The notes: a model not told the origin generated them from the sequence alone. Positions 36,048-45,321 are shown, numbered from the stretch's first letter. The stretch: DNA of 64,000 bases from Microbacterium sp. JZ31 (GCF_016805985.1 NZ_CP017661.1:124001-188000), one strand, 5' to 3'. Numbers and translations: made by a program.

Positions 36048-37421
36048 GTGTCGATCGCCGATATCTCCGACGAGCGAATGGGCGGACCGCGCGAGCACGA
36101 GCGCACGCCTCCGCACGATCTGCTCGCGGAGCAGTCGACCCTGGGCGGCATGCTGCTGTCAAAGGACGCGGTCGCCGACGTGATCGAGTCGCTGCGCGGC
36201 TCCGACTTCTACATCCCCAAGCACGAGCTGATCTTCGAGGCCGTGCTGTCGCTGTACTCGCACGGTGAGCCGACCGACGTCGTCGCCGTGACGGACGAGC
36301 TCATCAAGACGGGCGACCTGCAGCGCGCGGGTGGGGCCGACTACCTGCACACGCTCACGTCGATCGTGCCCACGGCCGCCAACGCCGGCTACTACGCGAA
36401 CATCGTGGCCGAGCGCGCGCTGCTGCGCCGCCTCGTCGAGGCCGGCACGCGCATCGTGCAGATGGGGTATTCGGGCGAGGGCGAGGCGGTCGACCTCGTC
36501 AACAACGCGCAGGCCGAGATCTACGGCGTCACGGGCACCGAGCGCACCGAGGACTACGTGCCGCTGTCCATTGCGGTCGATGCCGCGATGGAGGAGATCG
36601 AAGCGGCCGGCGGTCGCGACGGCGGCATGACGGGCGTCCCCACCGGCTTCGCCGAGCTCGACGAGCTGACCAACGGCCTGCACGGCGGCCAGATGATCGT
36701 CGTCGCGGCGCGGCCCGCCATGGGAAAGTCGACGCTCGCGCTCGACTTCGCCCGCGCGTCCGCGATCAAGCACAACATGCCGGCCGTGTTCTTCTCGCTC
36801 GAGATGGGCAAGGCCGAGATCGCGATGCGCCTGCTCAGCGCCGAGGGCGCGATCCCGCTGCAGAACATCCGCAAGGGAACGCTCGACTCGCGGGACTGGA
36901 CGAACATCGCGCAGACGCGCGGGCGCATCCACGAGGCGCCGCTGTTCATCGACGACAGCCCCAACATGACGCTCGTCGAGATCCGCGCGAAGTGCCGCCG
37001 GCTCAAGCAGCGCGCGGGGCTCAAGATGGTCATCATCGACTACCTGCAGCTCATGACGAGCGGCAAGAAGGTCGAGTCGCGTCAGCAGGAGGTCAGCGAG
37101 TTCTCGCGCGCGCTCAAGCTGCTCGCGAAGGAGCTGCAGGTGCCGGTCATCGCGCTGTCGCAGCTGAACCGAGGCTCCGAGCAGCGCACCGACAAGCGTC
37201 CCCAGGTCAGCGACCTGCGTGAGTCGGGCTCGATCGAGCAGGACGCCGACATGGTGATCCTGCTGCACCGCGACTCGGTCTACGACAAGGACACCCGCCC
37301 GGGCGAGGCCGACCTGATCGTCGCCAAGCACCGCAACGGTCCCACCGCGACCATCGAGGTCGCGTTCCAGGGCCACTTCTCGCGCTTCGCGGACATGGCC
37401 CCGGCCAACGACTTCGCCTGA
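36048..37421 (+). CDS. dnaB: Replicative DNA helicase DnaB
   Basis: The 457-residue protein has the N-terminal helical domain (PHDLLAEQSTLGGMLLSKDAVADVIESL), a linker, and the RecA-like motor with Walker A ARPAMGKST (K227), FFSLEMGKAEIAMRLLSAEG, Walker B VIIDYLQLM and the DLRESGSIEQDADMVILLHR block. It unwinds DNA ahead of the replisome. GTG 36048 with GAAGGAAGG upstream is chosen over longer open frames. No intein is present, unlike in some mycobacterial DnaB. It converges on the VOC gene 28 bp away. Confidence 0.97.
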   Translation: MSIADISDERMGGPREHERTPPHDLLAEQSTLGGMLLSKDAVADVIESLRGSDFYIPKHELIFEAVLSLYSHGEPTDVVAVTDELIKTGDLQRAGGADYLHTLTSIVPTAANAGYYANIVAERALLRRLVEAGTRIVQMGYSGEGEAVDLVNNAQAEIYGVTGTERTEDYVPLSIAVDAAMEEIEAAGGRDGGMTGVPTGFAELDELTNGLHGGQMIVVAARPAMGKSTLALDFARASAIKHNMPAVFFSLEMGKAEIAMRLLSAEGAIPLQNIRKGTLDSRDWTNIAQTRGRIHEAPLFIDDSPNMTLVEIRAKCRRLKQRAGLKMVIIDYLQLMTSGKKVESRQQEVSEFSRALKLLAKELQVPVIALSQLNRGSEQRTDKRPQVSDLRESGSIEQDADMVILLHRDSVYDKDTRPGEADLIVAKHRNGPTATIEVAFQGHFSRFADMAPANDFA

Positions 37422-37449
37422 GCGAGATTCCCCGCTGTGGGGATCGCCG

Positions 37450-37845
37450 TCATGGCGCCTCGGCGAAGGCGGCGATCTGGATGAGGTTCCCCACCGTGTC
37501 GTCCAGGACGGCGGTGGTCATCGGGCCCTGCGCCAGGGGTTGCTGCGTGAAGCGCACGCCGAGGTCGCGCAGGCGCGCGTACTCGGCCTGCACGTCGTCT
37601 ACGCCGAACGTGCAGAACGGGATCCCGTCGGAAGCGAGCGCCTCGGTGAAGGGCGGGACCGCGGGGTGATCGTTGGGCTCGAGCGAGATCTGGGTCCCCT
37701 TCGGAGCGGCCGGATCGACGACGGTGAGCCAGCGGTGCTCACCCATAGGGATGTCGGCCGCGACGGCGAACCCGAGCTTCTCGGTGTAGAACTCCAGTGC
37801 GCGCTGCTGATCGTCGACGAAGACGGAGAAGGCCTGGATCTTCAT
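37450..37845 (-). CDS. VOC (glyoxalase/bleomycin-resistance) family protein
   Basis: The 131-residue protein has two beta-alpha-beta-beta-beta units typical of the vicinal-oxygen-chelate fold: FSVFVDDQQRALEFYTEKLGFAVAADIPMG and FGVDDVQAEYARLRDLGVRFTQQPLAQGP...VLDDTVGNLIQI. Enzymatic activity and substrate cannot be named. Its ATG overlaps the ArsR stop (ATGA), a common regulator-VOC pairing. Confidence 0.88.
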   Translation of the reverse strand: MKIQAFSVFVDDQQRALEFYTEKLGFAVAADIPMGEHRWLTVVDPAAPKGTQISLEPNDHPAVPPFTEALASDGIPFCTFGVDDVQAEYARLRDLGVRFTQQPLAQGPMTTAVLDDTVGNLIQIAAFAEAP

Positions 37846-38126
37846 GGTGCTCCTGCTTCCGGGGTGGACGGCCATCGCGCGGCGATCTGCGCGAGTGGGC
37901 GCGTGTCGAGTGTGTGGAACTTGTAGCGTCCGCGGCGTTCGCTGTGCACGAGGCCCGCGGATTCGAGCACCTCGAGGTGCTGCGACACCGCCTGGCGGGT
38001 GGGGGTGAGCCCGTGGTGCGACAGCCGGACGCACAGCTCGAACAGCGTCTGCTCGTCGCGGGCCGCCAGTTCGTCGAGGATGATGCGACGGGTCTCGTCT
38101 GCCAGAGCCTTGAACACGTCGCCCAC
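37842..38126 (-). CDS. ArsR-family winged-helix regulator
   Basis: The 94-residue protein is a minimal ArsR-type repressor: VFKALADETRRIILDELAARDEQTLFELC, the recognition helix LTPTRQAVSQHLEVLESAGLVHSERRGRYKFHTLD. It has no CxC-type metal site, so the signal is probably not a metal. It is co-transcribed with the VOC gene. Confidence 0.9.
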   Translation of the reverse strand: MGDVFKALADETRRIILDELAARDEQTLFELCVRLSHHGLTPTRQAVSQHLEVLESAGLVHSERRGRYKFHTLDTRPLAQIAARWPSTPEAGAP

Positions 38127-38194
38127 GACGCCACAATAGGCAAGTGTTCACTTGCCTGTCAATGCCCCCGGCGAAGAGCCAGCGGCGGCGCGGC

Positions 38195-39061
38195 TCACGC
38201 CGAAGGGGATGGCGTGGCCGCTGAGGTCGAGATCGACGAGGCGAGCTTCGCGAACACGCTCGCGGCGAGGCTGCCGGGCGCGCCCGACAGCACCGTGAGC
38301 TGGTAGCCGGGGAGGCTGCCCACTCCGAAGTTCTGCGCCTCGATCTCCAGGGTGCCGACGCCGGGGATCTGGATGTGGAAGCGCGCATCCTCGAGCTCCG
38401 ACACGTCGTGGCGCGCCCACATGCGCGCGAAGTCGGGATCGGCCGACAAGTCGGCGACGAGCTGCGCGAGGCGGGGTGAGGACGGGTGCGCGTCGCGGCG
38501 CAGCGTCGCCACGGCGGCGCGGGCCATGTCCTCCCACTCGACGATGGCCGCCTTGTTCTGCGGGCTGAACAGGCTCGCGATTTGGTTGTGCCCGGCGCCC
38601 AGCCCTCCGCCGCCGAAGACGGTCGCGAGCGGATTGGCGGCGACGATGTCGCGGTGGGGATCGGACATGTACGCCGGCGTATGGGTCCACTGCGCGAGCA
38701 CGCGAGCGATCTGATCGCCGGCCGGCCCGGGCTCGACGGGCGGCGTCGGAGGCATGCCCGACGCCAGCCGCAGCAGGTACGCGCGGGCCCCGCCGTCGAG
38801 CCGGAAGACGCGTGCGAGCGCGGCGAGCACCTGGTCGGACGGCCGGGCGCCCCGGCCCTGCTCGAGCCGCAGGTAGTACTCGGTGCTGATGCCGGCCAGT
38901 GTCGCGACCTCGTCGCGGCGCAGGCCCGAGACCCGGCGACCGGGGAAGCGTTCGAGGCCCACGTCCTCGGGCTGCGTGATGTCACGCCGCGCGCGGAGGT
39001 AGGCGCCCAGCTGCGCGAGGTGGGTGGGCAGCGACGCCGCGGGGCGTAGTGGAGTGCTCAC
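38195..39061 (-). CDS. XRE-family regulator with MmyB-like ligand domain
   Basis: The protein of about 288 residues starts with a helix-turn-helix (GAYLRARR...RVSGLRRDEVATLAGISTEYYLRLEQGRGARPSDQVLAALARVF) and continues with the MmyB-like sensor domain (PAYMSDPHRDIVAANPLATVFGG...). These actinobacterial regulators often bind a fatty acid and control a neighbouring oxidoreductase or hydrolase. I chose GTG 39061; GTG 39076 is also open. An inverted repeat GGAGTG-CT-CACTCC (39051-39064) overlaps the start and may be an operator. It follows the TetR gene closely on the same strand. Confidence 0.88.
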   Translation of the reverse strand: MSTPLRPAASLPTHLAQLGAYLRARRDITQPEDVGLERFPGRRVSGLRRDEVATLAGISTEYYLRLEQGRGARPSDQVLAALARVFRLDGGARAYLLRLASGMPPTPPVEPGPAGDQIARVLAQWTHTPAYMSDPHRDIVAANPLATVFGGGGLGAGHNQIASLFSPQNKAAIVEWEDMARAAVATLRRDAHPSSPRLAQLVADLSADPDFARMWARHDVSELEDARFHIQIPGVGTLEIEAQNFGVGSLPGYQLTVLSGAPGSLAASVFAKLASSISTSAATPSPSA

Positions 39062-39100
39062 TCCAGAAAGGTACACCCCCCTCGGCGCGAGGGGAATGCC

Positions 39101-39697
39101 TCAGGCCGCCGTGCGCAGGCTCCGTCCGACCGCGTCCGCGGCATGGCCCGTGACCGTGCGGAGCTGCGCCTCGGCGCGCCCCACGCGCGCGAACTGGATG
39201 ACCGCCTGCGACACGGCCACGAGGTGCGACGCCGACGCGAGGACCTCCGGATGCTGCGGATCCAGACCGCTCGTCTGCGCGAGCTCGTCCGCCACGATCG
39301 CGTCCATCCGGGCGACGGTGGCGTTGCTGATCCGGGCGACCTCGGGGGAGGTGCCGAGCTCCGACATCGTGTTGATCATGAGGCATCCGCGCTGATCGGG
39401 CTGTGCGCGGCAGTCGGCGATGATGGCGTCGAGGAAGTGGGCGGCGGCATCCGTGGCGTCCGCATGATGCCCCGTGACGGCCGCGGTCACCAGGTCGACC
39501 CGGCGCGCGCAGTACCGGCGGAAGGCGGCGAGGAAGAGCTCCCACTTGCTGCCCCACGCCTGGTACAGGCTGCCGTTGGCCACGCCGGTCGCCGCCGACA
39601 GGTCGCCCACAGATGTGCCCCGATAGCCGCGCACCCAGAACAGCTCGATGGCGGCGTCCAGGACGGCATCCTCGTCGAAGGCGCGAGCTCGTGGCAT
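39101..39697 (-). CDS. TetR-family regulator
   Basis: The 198-residue protein has a TetR head (DEDAVLDAAIELFWVRGYRGTSVGDLSAATGVANGSLYQAWGSKWELFLAAF) and a C-terminal domain of the AcrR/NemR-like type with RGCLMINTMSELG, whose Cys (QRGCL) can be redox- or electrophile-sensing in NemR-type repressors. It is divergent from the alpha/beta hydrolase at 39826, with the palindrome 39793-39807 between them. Confidence 0.9.
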   Translation of the reverse strand: MPRARAFDEDAVLDAAIELFWVRGYRGTSVGDLSAATGVANGSLYQAWGSKWELFLAAFRRYCARRVDLVTAAVTGHHADATDAAAHFLDAIIADCRAQPDQRGCLMINTMSELGTSPEVARISNATVARMDAIVADELAQTSGLDPQHPEVLASASHLVAVSQAVIQFARVGRAEAQLRTVTGHAADAVGRSLRTAA

Positions 39698-39792
39698 CCT
39701 CCAACGCTATCCCTCGCGGGCCCGCTCGCGCGCTGGGTGGTACATCGCGGGCCACGACGACGCGGGCGCTGCGAACTCAGCATGGGCGAGAA

Positions 39793-39807
39793 CGGTCCGC
39801 CGGACCG
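39793..39807. promoter_or_regulatory. Perfect palindrome, candidate TetR operator
   Basis: CGGTCCG-C-CGGACCG is a perfect 7+1+7 inverted repeat between the divergent TetR gene (start 39697) and hydrolase gene (start 39826). Its position 18 bp before the hydrolase start fits repression of that gene. Confidence 0.5.
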
Positions 39808-39825
39808 CATCCAAGGAGGTCTCCC

Positions 39826-40545
39826 ATGCCCACCCCGACCATCGTCCTCGTCCACGGCGCCTTCGCCGATTCCGCCAGCTGGGCGCCCGTGACCCGCGAG
39901 CTGCTCGACCGCGGTCACACCGTCCTGGTGCCGCCCGTGTACAACCGCAGCCTCGCCGAGGACGCCGCCTCCGTGCGGGCGTTCGTCGAGCGCCTCGACG
40001 GTCCCGTCGTGCTCGCCGGGCATTCCTACGGCGGAGCCGTCATCACGGTCGCGGGAGCGGCCGAGAACGTCGCGGCGCTCGTCTACGTCTCGGGCTACGC
40101 GCTGGAGGAGGGAGAGAGCCTCGGCCAGCTGCAGGGCGGGTTCCCCGACTCCGACCTGGCGGCGAACCTCGTCTACACGCCGTTCCCCGTCGCGGGAGCG
40201 GAGGACGGCACGGACGTCTCGGTCGTGATCGACGCGTTCCCCGCCGTCTTCGCCGAAGGCGTCGACCCGAAGGTCGCCGAGGTGCTCGCCGTCTCGCAGC
40301 GCCCGCTGACCGCCTTCGCGTTCGGTGAGCCCGCGAGTGCCGCGGCGTGGAAGACGACGCCCGCGTGGGGCATCGTGTCCTCGTCCGACAGGACGATCAA
40401 CCCCGAGGTGGAGCGCTTCGGCTACTCGCGAGCGGGTCTCCGGGAGATCGTCGAGATCGACGGGCCGCACCTCGTGATGCACACCCACCCCGCCGAGGTC
40501 GCCGACGTCATCGAGACCGCGGCGCGCGCCGTCGCCGGCAGTTGA
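39826..40545 (+). CDS. Alpha/beta hydrolase
   Basis: The 239-residue protein shows the salicylate-esterase-like alpha/beta hydrolase pattern: TIVLVHGAFADSASWAPV, the nucleophile S67 in GHSYGG, and a C-terminal His in GPHLVMHTHP. A CCAAGGAGGT site precedes ATG 39826. There is no secretion signal. Under control of the divergent TetR gene it may act on an ester or an antibiotic-like lactone; the substrate is unknown. Confidence 0.9.
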   Translation: MPTPTIVLVHGAFADSASWAPVTRELLDRGHTVLVPPVYNRSLAEDAASVRAFVERLDGPVVLAGHSYGGAVITVAGAAENVAALVYVSGYALEEGESLGQLQGGFPDSDLAANLVYTPFPVAGAEDGTDVSVVIDAFPAVFAEGVDPKVAEVLAVSQRPLTAFAFGEPASAAAWKTTPAWGIVSSSDRTINPEVERFGYSRAGLREIVEIDGPHLVMHTHPAEVADVIETAARAVAGS

Positions 40546-40604
40546 CCGCGCCGCCCGCGTGCTGAATGTCCGACGCGGGAAAGGTCAGCCGCCGGGAGAG
40601 CCGG

Positions 40605-41450
40605 TCAAGGAGCTCGCCTGCGCGAGCCCTTCCTCGCGATGATGCCCCGCGCGGGTGGGGCCTGCTCCCCGGCGTAGATGTCGAAGCCCTCGACCTCCGA
40701 GAAGCCCAGACGAGAGTAGACGCGCGCCGCATCGTCATTGTCGGGGTTGAGAACCGAGATCCGGGCGCCGTCCTCGAAGGCCCGTTGCAGCAGCCATGAC
40801 GACAGCGCCGCGCCGACGCCGCGCCGACGTGCCGCGGGCAGCACGCCGATGCCTGCCAGAAGCGCGGACGGGCCCGCCCACCCGTCGGATCGGAGCACGT
40901 AGCCGGTCCCCACAGCGCGTCCGCGGATGCTGGCGAGTGCGACGGTCGCCCGCGACGACCGCAGGAGCGGCAGCATCCATGCCGCCGCCGGGTCGCCGCC
41001 GAACGCCTGAGCGTCCACGGCGACGACCTCGCGGATGTCTCGCTCGGCGGCGGCCCGCACCGTCACGCCGTCGCCCGTCGTCGGGCGGAGCATCGAAGCG
41101 TCGAGCGCCATCAGTCGGCAGCGGAACAGCCGCCTGCCGTGCACCCACTCGGCACCGGCCGGCACCCGAAAGCCCCACGGCACACCCCGGCGCGCGTACC
41201 AGCGGGCGACCCCTGCGACGTCCACACGAGCGGGATCATGCACATCGGCGTTGTTCCACTGCGGGTGGGGAAGGCCGCTGGTCATCGTTCGCACGCCCGG
41301 GTGCTCGGCGACGGCTCCGCCACTCGCGGCGCGGATCAGGCCGTGCGTCTGCCAGGCATCGCCGTCCGCCGCCCGCGCGGTCTCGGGATCCACCGCCGCG
41401 GTCTCGTCGACCATGGGGACATCCCTCTCGTCACCGCCCGTCCCGGTCAT
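40605..41450 (-). CDS. GNAT-family N-acetyltransferase
   Basis: The 281-residue protein has an N-terminal domain (SGLPHPQWNNADVHDP...WGFRVPAGAEW) of the type that precedes many actinobacterial GNAT domains, and a C-terminal GNAT domain (about 145-275) with the acetyl-CoA loop GIGVLPAARRRGVGAAL and the ending NDDAARVYSRLGFSEVEGF. Start ATG 41450 overlaps the stop of the upstream hydrolase (ATGA); ATG 41414 is an alternative. Acceptor substrate unknown. Confidence 0.88.
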   Translation of the reverse strand: MTGTGGDERDVPMVDETAAVDPETARAADGDAWQTHGLIRAASGGAVAEHPGVRTMTSGLPHPQWNNADVHDPARVDVAGVARWYARRGVPWGFRVPAGAEWVHGRRLFRCRLMALDASMLRPTTGDGVTVRAAAERDIREVVAVDAQAFGGDPAAAWMLPLLRSSRATVALASIRGRAVGTGYVLRSDGWAGPSALLAGIGVLPAARRRGVGAALSSWLLQRAFEDGARISVLNPDNDDAARVYSRLGFSEVEGFDIYAGEQAPPARGIIARKGSRRRAP

Positions 41451-42304
41451 GCGAGCAGGTCGTCCAGGATCTCGGCCGTGTGCGTCCAGGCCAGTGCGCC
41501 GCCGACGCCGGACACCACACGCCGCATCGCGGAGCAGCGCTGCGCCAGCTGCTCGCCCTGATCGGGCGAGTGCGACGTGTCGTCGGCCCCGAACCAGATC
41601 CGCACGTCTCCGACGGACTGCTCGGGTATGCGCCACGGCGTTGACGCGATGATCGTGTCCTGTGCGTAGCCGGCACCGCCCTGGGCGAAGCCCTCATCGA
41701 GCGCCGTCCGATACAGGCGACGGAAGTCGTCGTCACCGAACACCTCCGCGTCGCTCGGGGCGGCGCCCGAGAAGACGAAGTTCATCATGCTCTCGGCCGT
41801 GAACGAGCTCAGCACCTCCCGCATCGATCTCTCGTCGGTCGCGATCCGGTTGACGAAGGTCGCGACATCGGCGGTGAGCAGGGCGCTGAGACCGGGGTGG
41901 GCGAGCTCGTCGGCGGGTGAGACCAGCGCGATGCGAGAGAAGATGCCGCGGGCGGCGGTGGCGAGCCCGAAGGCCGCTCCCTGAGAGTTCGCGAAGGCGA
42001 CGGGGGAGTGCACGTCGATGCGGGCGAGTGCGTGGTCGAGGTCGGCCGCCACACTCTGGGCCGACTTCGCAGGGTCCGGGCTGGAGGCTCCCAGGCCCGG
42101 CCGGTCGAACGTGATCAGTCGCACGCTCCTGACCGCGGCGGCGTCGCCATAGACGTTCATGGTGCGGGAGCTGGCCGCTCCCGCGAAGAAGATCACAGGG
42201 ATGCCGTCCGCTGCGCCGTACTCGCCGAGTGCCAGCACGCGCCCGTCAGGAAGCGTGATCCGGTGCTCGCGCTGCGGAGGGTGAGCGGTGAATTCCGGCG
42301 GCAT
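41447..42304 (-). CDS. Alpha/beta hydrolase, coupled to the GNAT gene
   Basis: The 285-residue protein begins REHRITLPDGRVLALGEYGAADGIPVIFFAGAASSR and has a nucleophile-elbow-like ANSQGAAFG, with a C-terminal FGADDTSHSPDQGEQLAQRC region carrying the Asp. AAAGG precedes ATG 42304. The elbow is NSQGA rather than GxSxG, and the terminal His (LAWTHTAEILDDLL) is in place. Transcription continues into the GNAT gene through an ATGA overlap. Confidence 0.85.
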   Translation of the reverse strand: MPPEFTAHPPQREHRITLPDGRVLALGEYGAADGIPVIFFAGAASSRTMNVYGDAAAVRSVRLITFDRPGLGASSPDPAKSAQSVAADLDHALARIDVHSPVAFANSQGAAFGLATAARGIFSRIALVSPADELAHPGLSALLTADVATFVNRIATDERSMREVLSSFTAESMMNFVFSGAAPSDAEVFGDDDFRRLYRTALDEGFAQGGAGYAQDTIIASTPWRIPEQSVGDVRIWFGADDTSHSPDQGEQLAQRCSAMRRVVSGVGGALAWTHTAEILDDLLA

Positions 42305-42404
42305 GCTCGACCTTTCTCGTTGCAGGGGTCGTGTGGCGACTCTTGCCATTCTCTCGGGAGCGGCTTCGCCGCGGGATCCGAGCGTCCGCGTGCGCTGATC
42401 GGCG

Positions 42405-43292
42405 TCAGGCGCTGACGGACTGGACGGCCAGCTCGGCCATCCGCAGACCGCCGGGGTGGTCGTCGGCGGTGATCGTCACGACGGCGTCGCCGGCGAACAC
42501 CAGCAGCTGTCCGTACGCGCCGTGCAGGCGCCACGCCGTCCCGGGCCCCGCCCAGCCCGAGAGGGCGTAGTGCTCGTAGCCGGGGGAGCCGCCCGTGGCG
42601 ATCCAGTCGGCGTGCATCGCGTCGATCCAGCGGGTGGAGATGATCCGCCGCCCGCGCCAGACGCCGCGATCGCGGATCAGCCTGCCGATGCGGGCCAGCT
42701 CCTCGGTGCGCAGGTGCAGGCCGCCGGCGGCCTTGATCCACCCGTTCGGACAGCGCTCCCAGCCCACGTCGTCGATGCCGAGCGGCGCGAACAGCCGCGG
42801 TGCGAGCCAGTCGGAGACGTCGCCGACGACCGCCGCGAGGGCCCGCATGGCCGTGTACGTGCTGGCGTTCGCGTACTGGGTCACGCGCCCGCGGGAGGGG
42901 CGGCTGAGGAACTCGCGCGCGAGATCCGGCCAGTCCTCGAACAGGGTCGGCGTCCAGGGCAGGTCGATGCCGCTGGTCATCGTGAGCAGGTGCCGGATCG
43001 TGACCTCGGCCACGCCGTCGCCGGTCGCGAGGTCGGGAAGGTAGCGGGCGACGGCGGCGTCGATGTCGAAGACGCCCTCGTCGTGCGCGATCCCCGCCGC
43101 GAGGACGGCCACCCCCTTCGCGACGGACTCGACGTCGATGCGCACGTCCGGCGCCCACCGGTGAGCGGCCTCGTCCTCGCCGATTAGCACGTGCGCGCCC
43201 AGCGCGCCGAGCCCCTCGGCCTCGATGCCGCGGACGAGACGCTCGAGCGCCGCCTGTGCGGTGACCGCGTCCCGGCTCGTCGTCGCCTCCAC
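42405..43292 (-). CDS. Serine hydrolase of the beta-lactamase/class C fold
   Basis: The 295-residue protein has the SxxK motif SVAK (S56, K59) and the YxN motif YAN (Y140, N142) of class C beta-lactamases and related esterases; the third motif is HGAYGQ instead of KTG. VTIRHLLTMTSGID is the family's signature. There is no signal peptide, so it is likely a cytosolic esterase or peptidase rather than a resistance enzyme. GTG 43292 has a strong GGAGGAGG site; longer starts lack one. Confidence 0.88.
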   Translation of the reverse strand: MEATTSRDAVTAQAALERLVRGIEAEGLGALGAHVLIGEDEAAHRWAPDVRIDVESVAKGVAVLAAGIAHDEGVFDIDAAVARYLPDLATGDGVAEVTIRHLLTMTSGIDLPWTPTLFEDWPDLAREFLSRPSRGRVTQYANASTYTAMRALAAVVGDVSDWLAPRLFAPLGIDDVGWERCPNGWIKAAGGLHLRTEELARIGRLIRDRGVWRGRRIISTRWIDAMHADWIATGGSPGYEHYALSGWAGPGTAWRLHGAYGQLLVFAGDAVVTITADDHPGGLRMAELAVQSVSA

Positions 43293-43358
43293 CCGTGCTG
43301 CCTCCTCCGGCCCCGAGGGCCTCGGACAGACTACGCGCACGCCGCCGGCAGCCCTGCC

Positions 43359-43988
43359 TCAGTCGCGCTCGGCGGCCACGCGCAGCCACGGGTCCGCGGC
43401 GTCGCCGCGGGCGGCCGCACCCCGCGCCGATCCGTCGGCGTGCACGAGCATCGCCCAGTCGTCGAGGCTCGTGCCGGCCGCCTCGAGCCGCGCGCGCAGG
43501 CGGCGCACGGCGCGACGCGTCGGCGTGCCCTTCACGCTCGCGGGCGCCATGTGCGTCTCCACCAGCGTGACGAGCGCGCGCGTGAGCGGCTCGGGCCACG
43601 CCAGCCGCCCGCCGAGGTCCTGCACGATCTCCGCACCCGCGTCCGCATGCCCGTGCGAGATGATCCTGCCCTCCGGATTGCGCGTGGTGGTCCGCGGCTT
43701 GCCGATGTCGTGCAGCAGTGCGGCGAGTACGACCAGCTCGCGCCGCTCGCCCGGGATGTCCCCGCGGTCGCAGCCGGCCGCCGCGAGGTCGGCAGCCGTC
43801 AGGCAGTGCGTGAGCACGTCGCCCTCCGGATGCCAGATCGCGTCCTGCGGCACGTCGCGCATGGAGGCGAGTTCGTCGACCGCGTCCACGAGGCCGTCGT
43901 CGATCAGTGCGCGCGACGGCACGCGCTGCGTGCGGGCGATCTCGCGCAGCGCCGCCCCGACGGCGGCCGCATCGCGCTCCGGGCTCAT
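43359..43988 (-). CDS. HD-domain phosphohydrolase-like protein
   Basis: The 209-residue protein has the HD metal site H61 and H93-D94 (GDVLTHCLTAAD, LLHDIGKPRT) followed by HGHADAGAEIV. The spacing resembles the HD domain that follows the catalytic part of tRNA nucleotidyltransferases, but no nucleotidyltransferase domain is present. It probably hydrolyses a phosphomonoester or nucleotide. AAGGA precedes ATG 43988. Confidence 0.88.
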   Translation of the reverse strand: MSPERDAAAVGAALREIARTQRVPSRALIDDGLVDAVDELASMRDVPQDAIWHPEGDVLTHCLTAADLAAAGCDRGDIPGERRELVVLAALLHDIGKPRTTTRNPEGRIISHGHADAGAEIVQDLGGRLAWPEPLTRALVTLVETHMAPASVKGTPTRRAVRRLRARLEAAGTSLDDWAMLVHADGSARGAAARGDAADPWLRVAAERD

Positions 43989-44097
43989 GCGTCGATCCTT
44001 CCAGCGGAGGACGGCGTGCGGCAGGGCCGCGGCTGCGATGGTGCCGGCGAATCCGGCGTCGTCCCGTGCGTTGCCCCCCGCTCCGGGCCCGCGTGTC

Positions 44098-45321
44098 CTA
44101 GCGGCGCGCGTCCTCGGTCTCCCGCAGGCGCCGCTCCGCGAGCCGGGGCAGCGCGACCTGGCGCGCGCTCTCGAGCGCCCGCAGCACGGCGCCGCGCGTG
44201 ACGATGTCCGCTCCCAGAGACGATGCGACGAGCGCGGGAGCCGGCAGGTGCAGGTGCGGTCCGAGCGCCTCCCGCGCGGCGTCGAGCACCGGACCGATGC
44301 CCTCGGCGATGGCGCCGCAGACGATGATCCGCTCGGGGTCGTACATGCTGCCGAGCACCCCGACGATGCGGGCGAGGCTCTCACCCGCCGTGCGCACCAC
44401 CTGCAGCGCGTCCGGATCGCCGGCCGCCGCGAGCCCGAGCACGTGACGGGCGTCCACGTCGCGCGGATCCAGGCCGGCGAGTCCGCCGTCCGGAGCCGTC
44501 TCTCCCGATGCGACGAGCGCGCGGGCGCGACGCTCGAGGATCGGGCCGAGCCCGAAGGCGGAGTCGACGCCGCGCACGTAGTCGAAAGCGAACATCTCGC
44601 CGACGCCGCCGTGCAGGCCGTGGAGCAGGTGGCCGTCGATCACCACGCCGGCGCCCAGCCGCTCGCCGGCCAGCAGCGCCACGTAATCCCGGCAGTCCAC
44701 GGCCGCGCCCACGGCGCCCTCGGCGGTGGCGGCGAGCTGCGCGTCGTTCTTCACTTCGACCACGTCCGCCAGGTCGGCGAGCAGGTCCACGAGGCCGGCG
44801 TTGGTGCGCTCCCAGAAGCCGTCGGGATGCCTGGGGGAGTGGCCGTCCCTGTCCACGGGCGCCGCGACCCCCACGCACAGCGCCAGGAGGGGCCCATGCC
44901 CACCCCCGGCGAGCGCGGTCTCCACGTGCCGCAGCACCGCGTCCTGGCGCCGGCGGATCGAATGACCGGGATCGAGATCGAAGCGGCTGTGCAGGATGGC
45001 TTCGCCGGCGAGGTTCGTCACCTGCAGGCTCAGGTGCGTGTCCCCCGCGTCGAGGCCCGCCACGGTCCCGAGATCCGCTGGCAGCTCGAAGCGTCGCGCG
45101 GGTCGCCCCGCGCGGTACTCGCCGGCCGCTCGCGCGTTCGGCAGCTCGCGCAGCATCCGCGCCGCCACCAGGGTGTCGATGGCGTCGATCGTCGTCGACC
45201 GGGTCAGCGTGGCGGCGGCCATGGCGTCGGTCGCGGTGAAGACGCCCGCGCCCCAGGCGAAGTCGAGCACCCGTCCGAGGCTCGATCGGCCCGTGCCGAG
45301 GTCCGCGGGGCTCATCACCAT
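44098..45321 (-). CDS. ROK-family transcriptional regulator of the alpha-glucoside locus
   Basis: The 407-residue protein has an N-terminal winged helix (ATLTRSTTIDAIDTLVAARMLREL) and a ROK sugar-kinase-like domain (GLDAGDTHLSLQVTNLAGE, CVGVAAPVDRDG, VEVKNDAQLAATAEG). The CxCGxxGC zinc motif of ROK kinases is missing, which suggests a sensor without kinase activity. It diverges from the CUT1/GH13 operon at 45434 across 112 bp. ATG 45321 is followed by an alternative ATG at 45315. Confidence 0.9.
   Translation of the reverse strand: MVMSPADLGTGRSSLGRVLDFAWGAGVFTATDAMAAATLTRSTTIDAIDTLVAARMLRELPNARAAGEYRAGRPARRFELPADLGTVAGLDAGDTHLSLQVTNLAGEAILHSRFDLDPGHSIRRRQDAVLRHVETALAGGGHGPLLALCVGVAAPVDRDGHSPRHPDGFWERTNAGLVDLLADLADVVEVKNDAQLAATAEGAVGAAVDCRDYVALLAGERLGAGVVIDGHLLHGLHGGVGEMFAFDYVRGVDSAFGLGPILERRARALVASGETAPDGGLAGLDPRDVDARHVLGLAAAGDPDALQVVRTAGESLARIVGVLGSMYDPERIIVCGAIAEGIGPVLDAAREALGPHLHLPAPALVASSLGADIVTRGAVLRALESARQVALPRLAERRLRETEDARR

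Noticed and set aside
37422..37449. TCCCC/GGGGA hairpin after dnaB as a terminator.
   Set aside because: Only five base pairs with a 5-base loop and no T run; too weak to call.
42405..43292. Beta-lactamase resistance enzyme.
   Set aside because: No signal peptide and no KTG motif; the fold is shared with cytosolic esterases.
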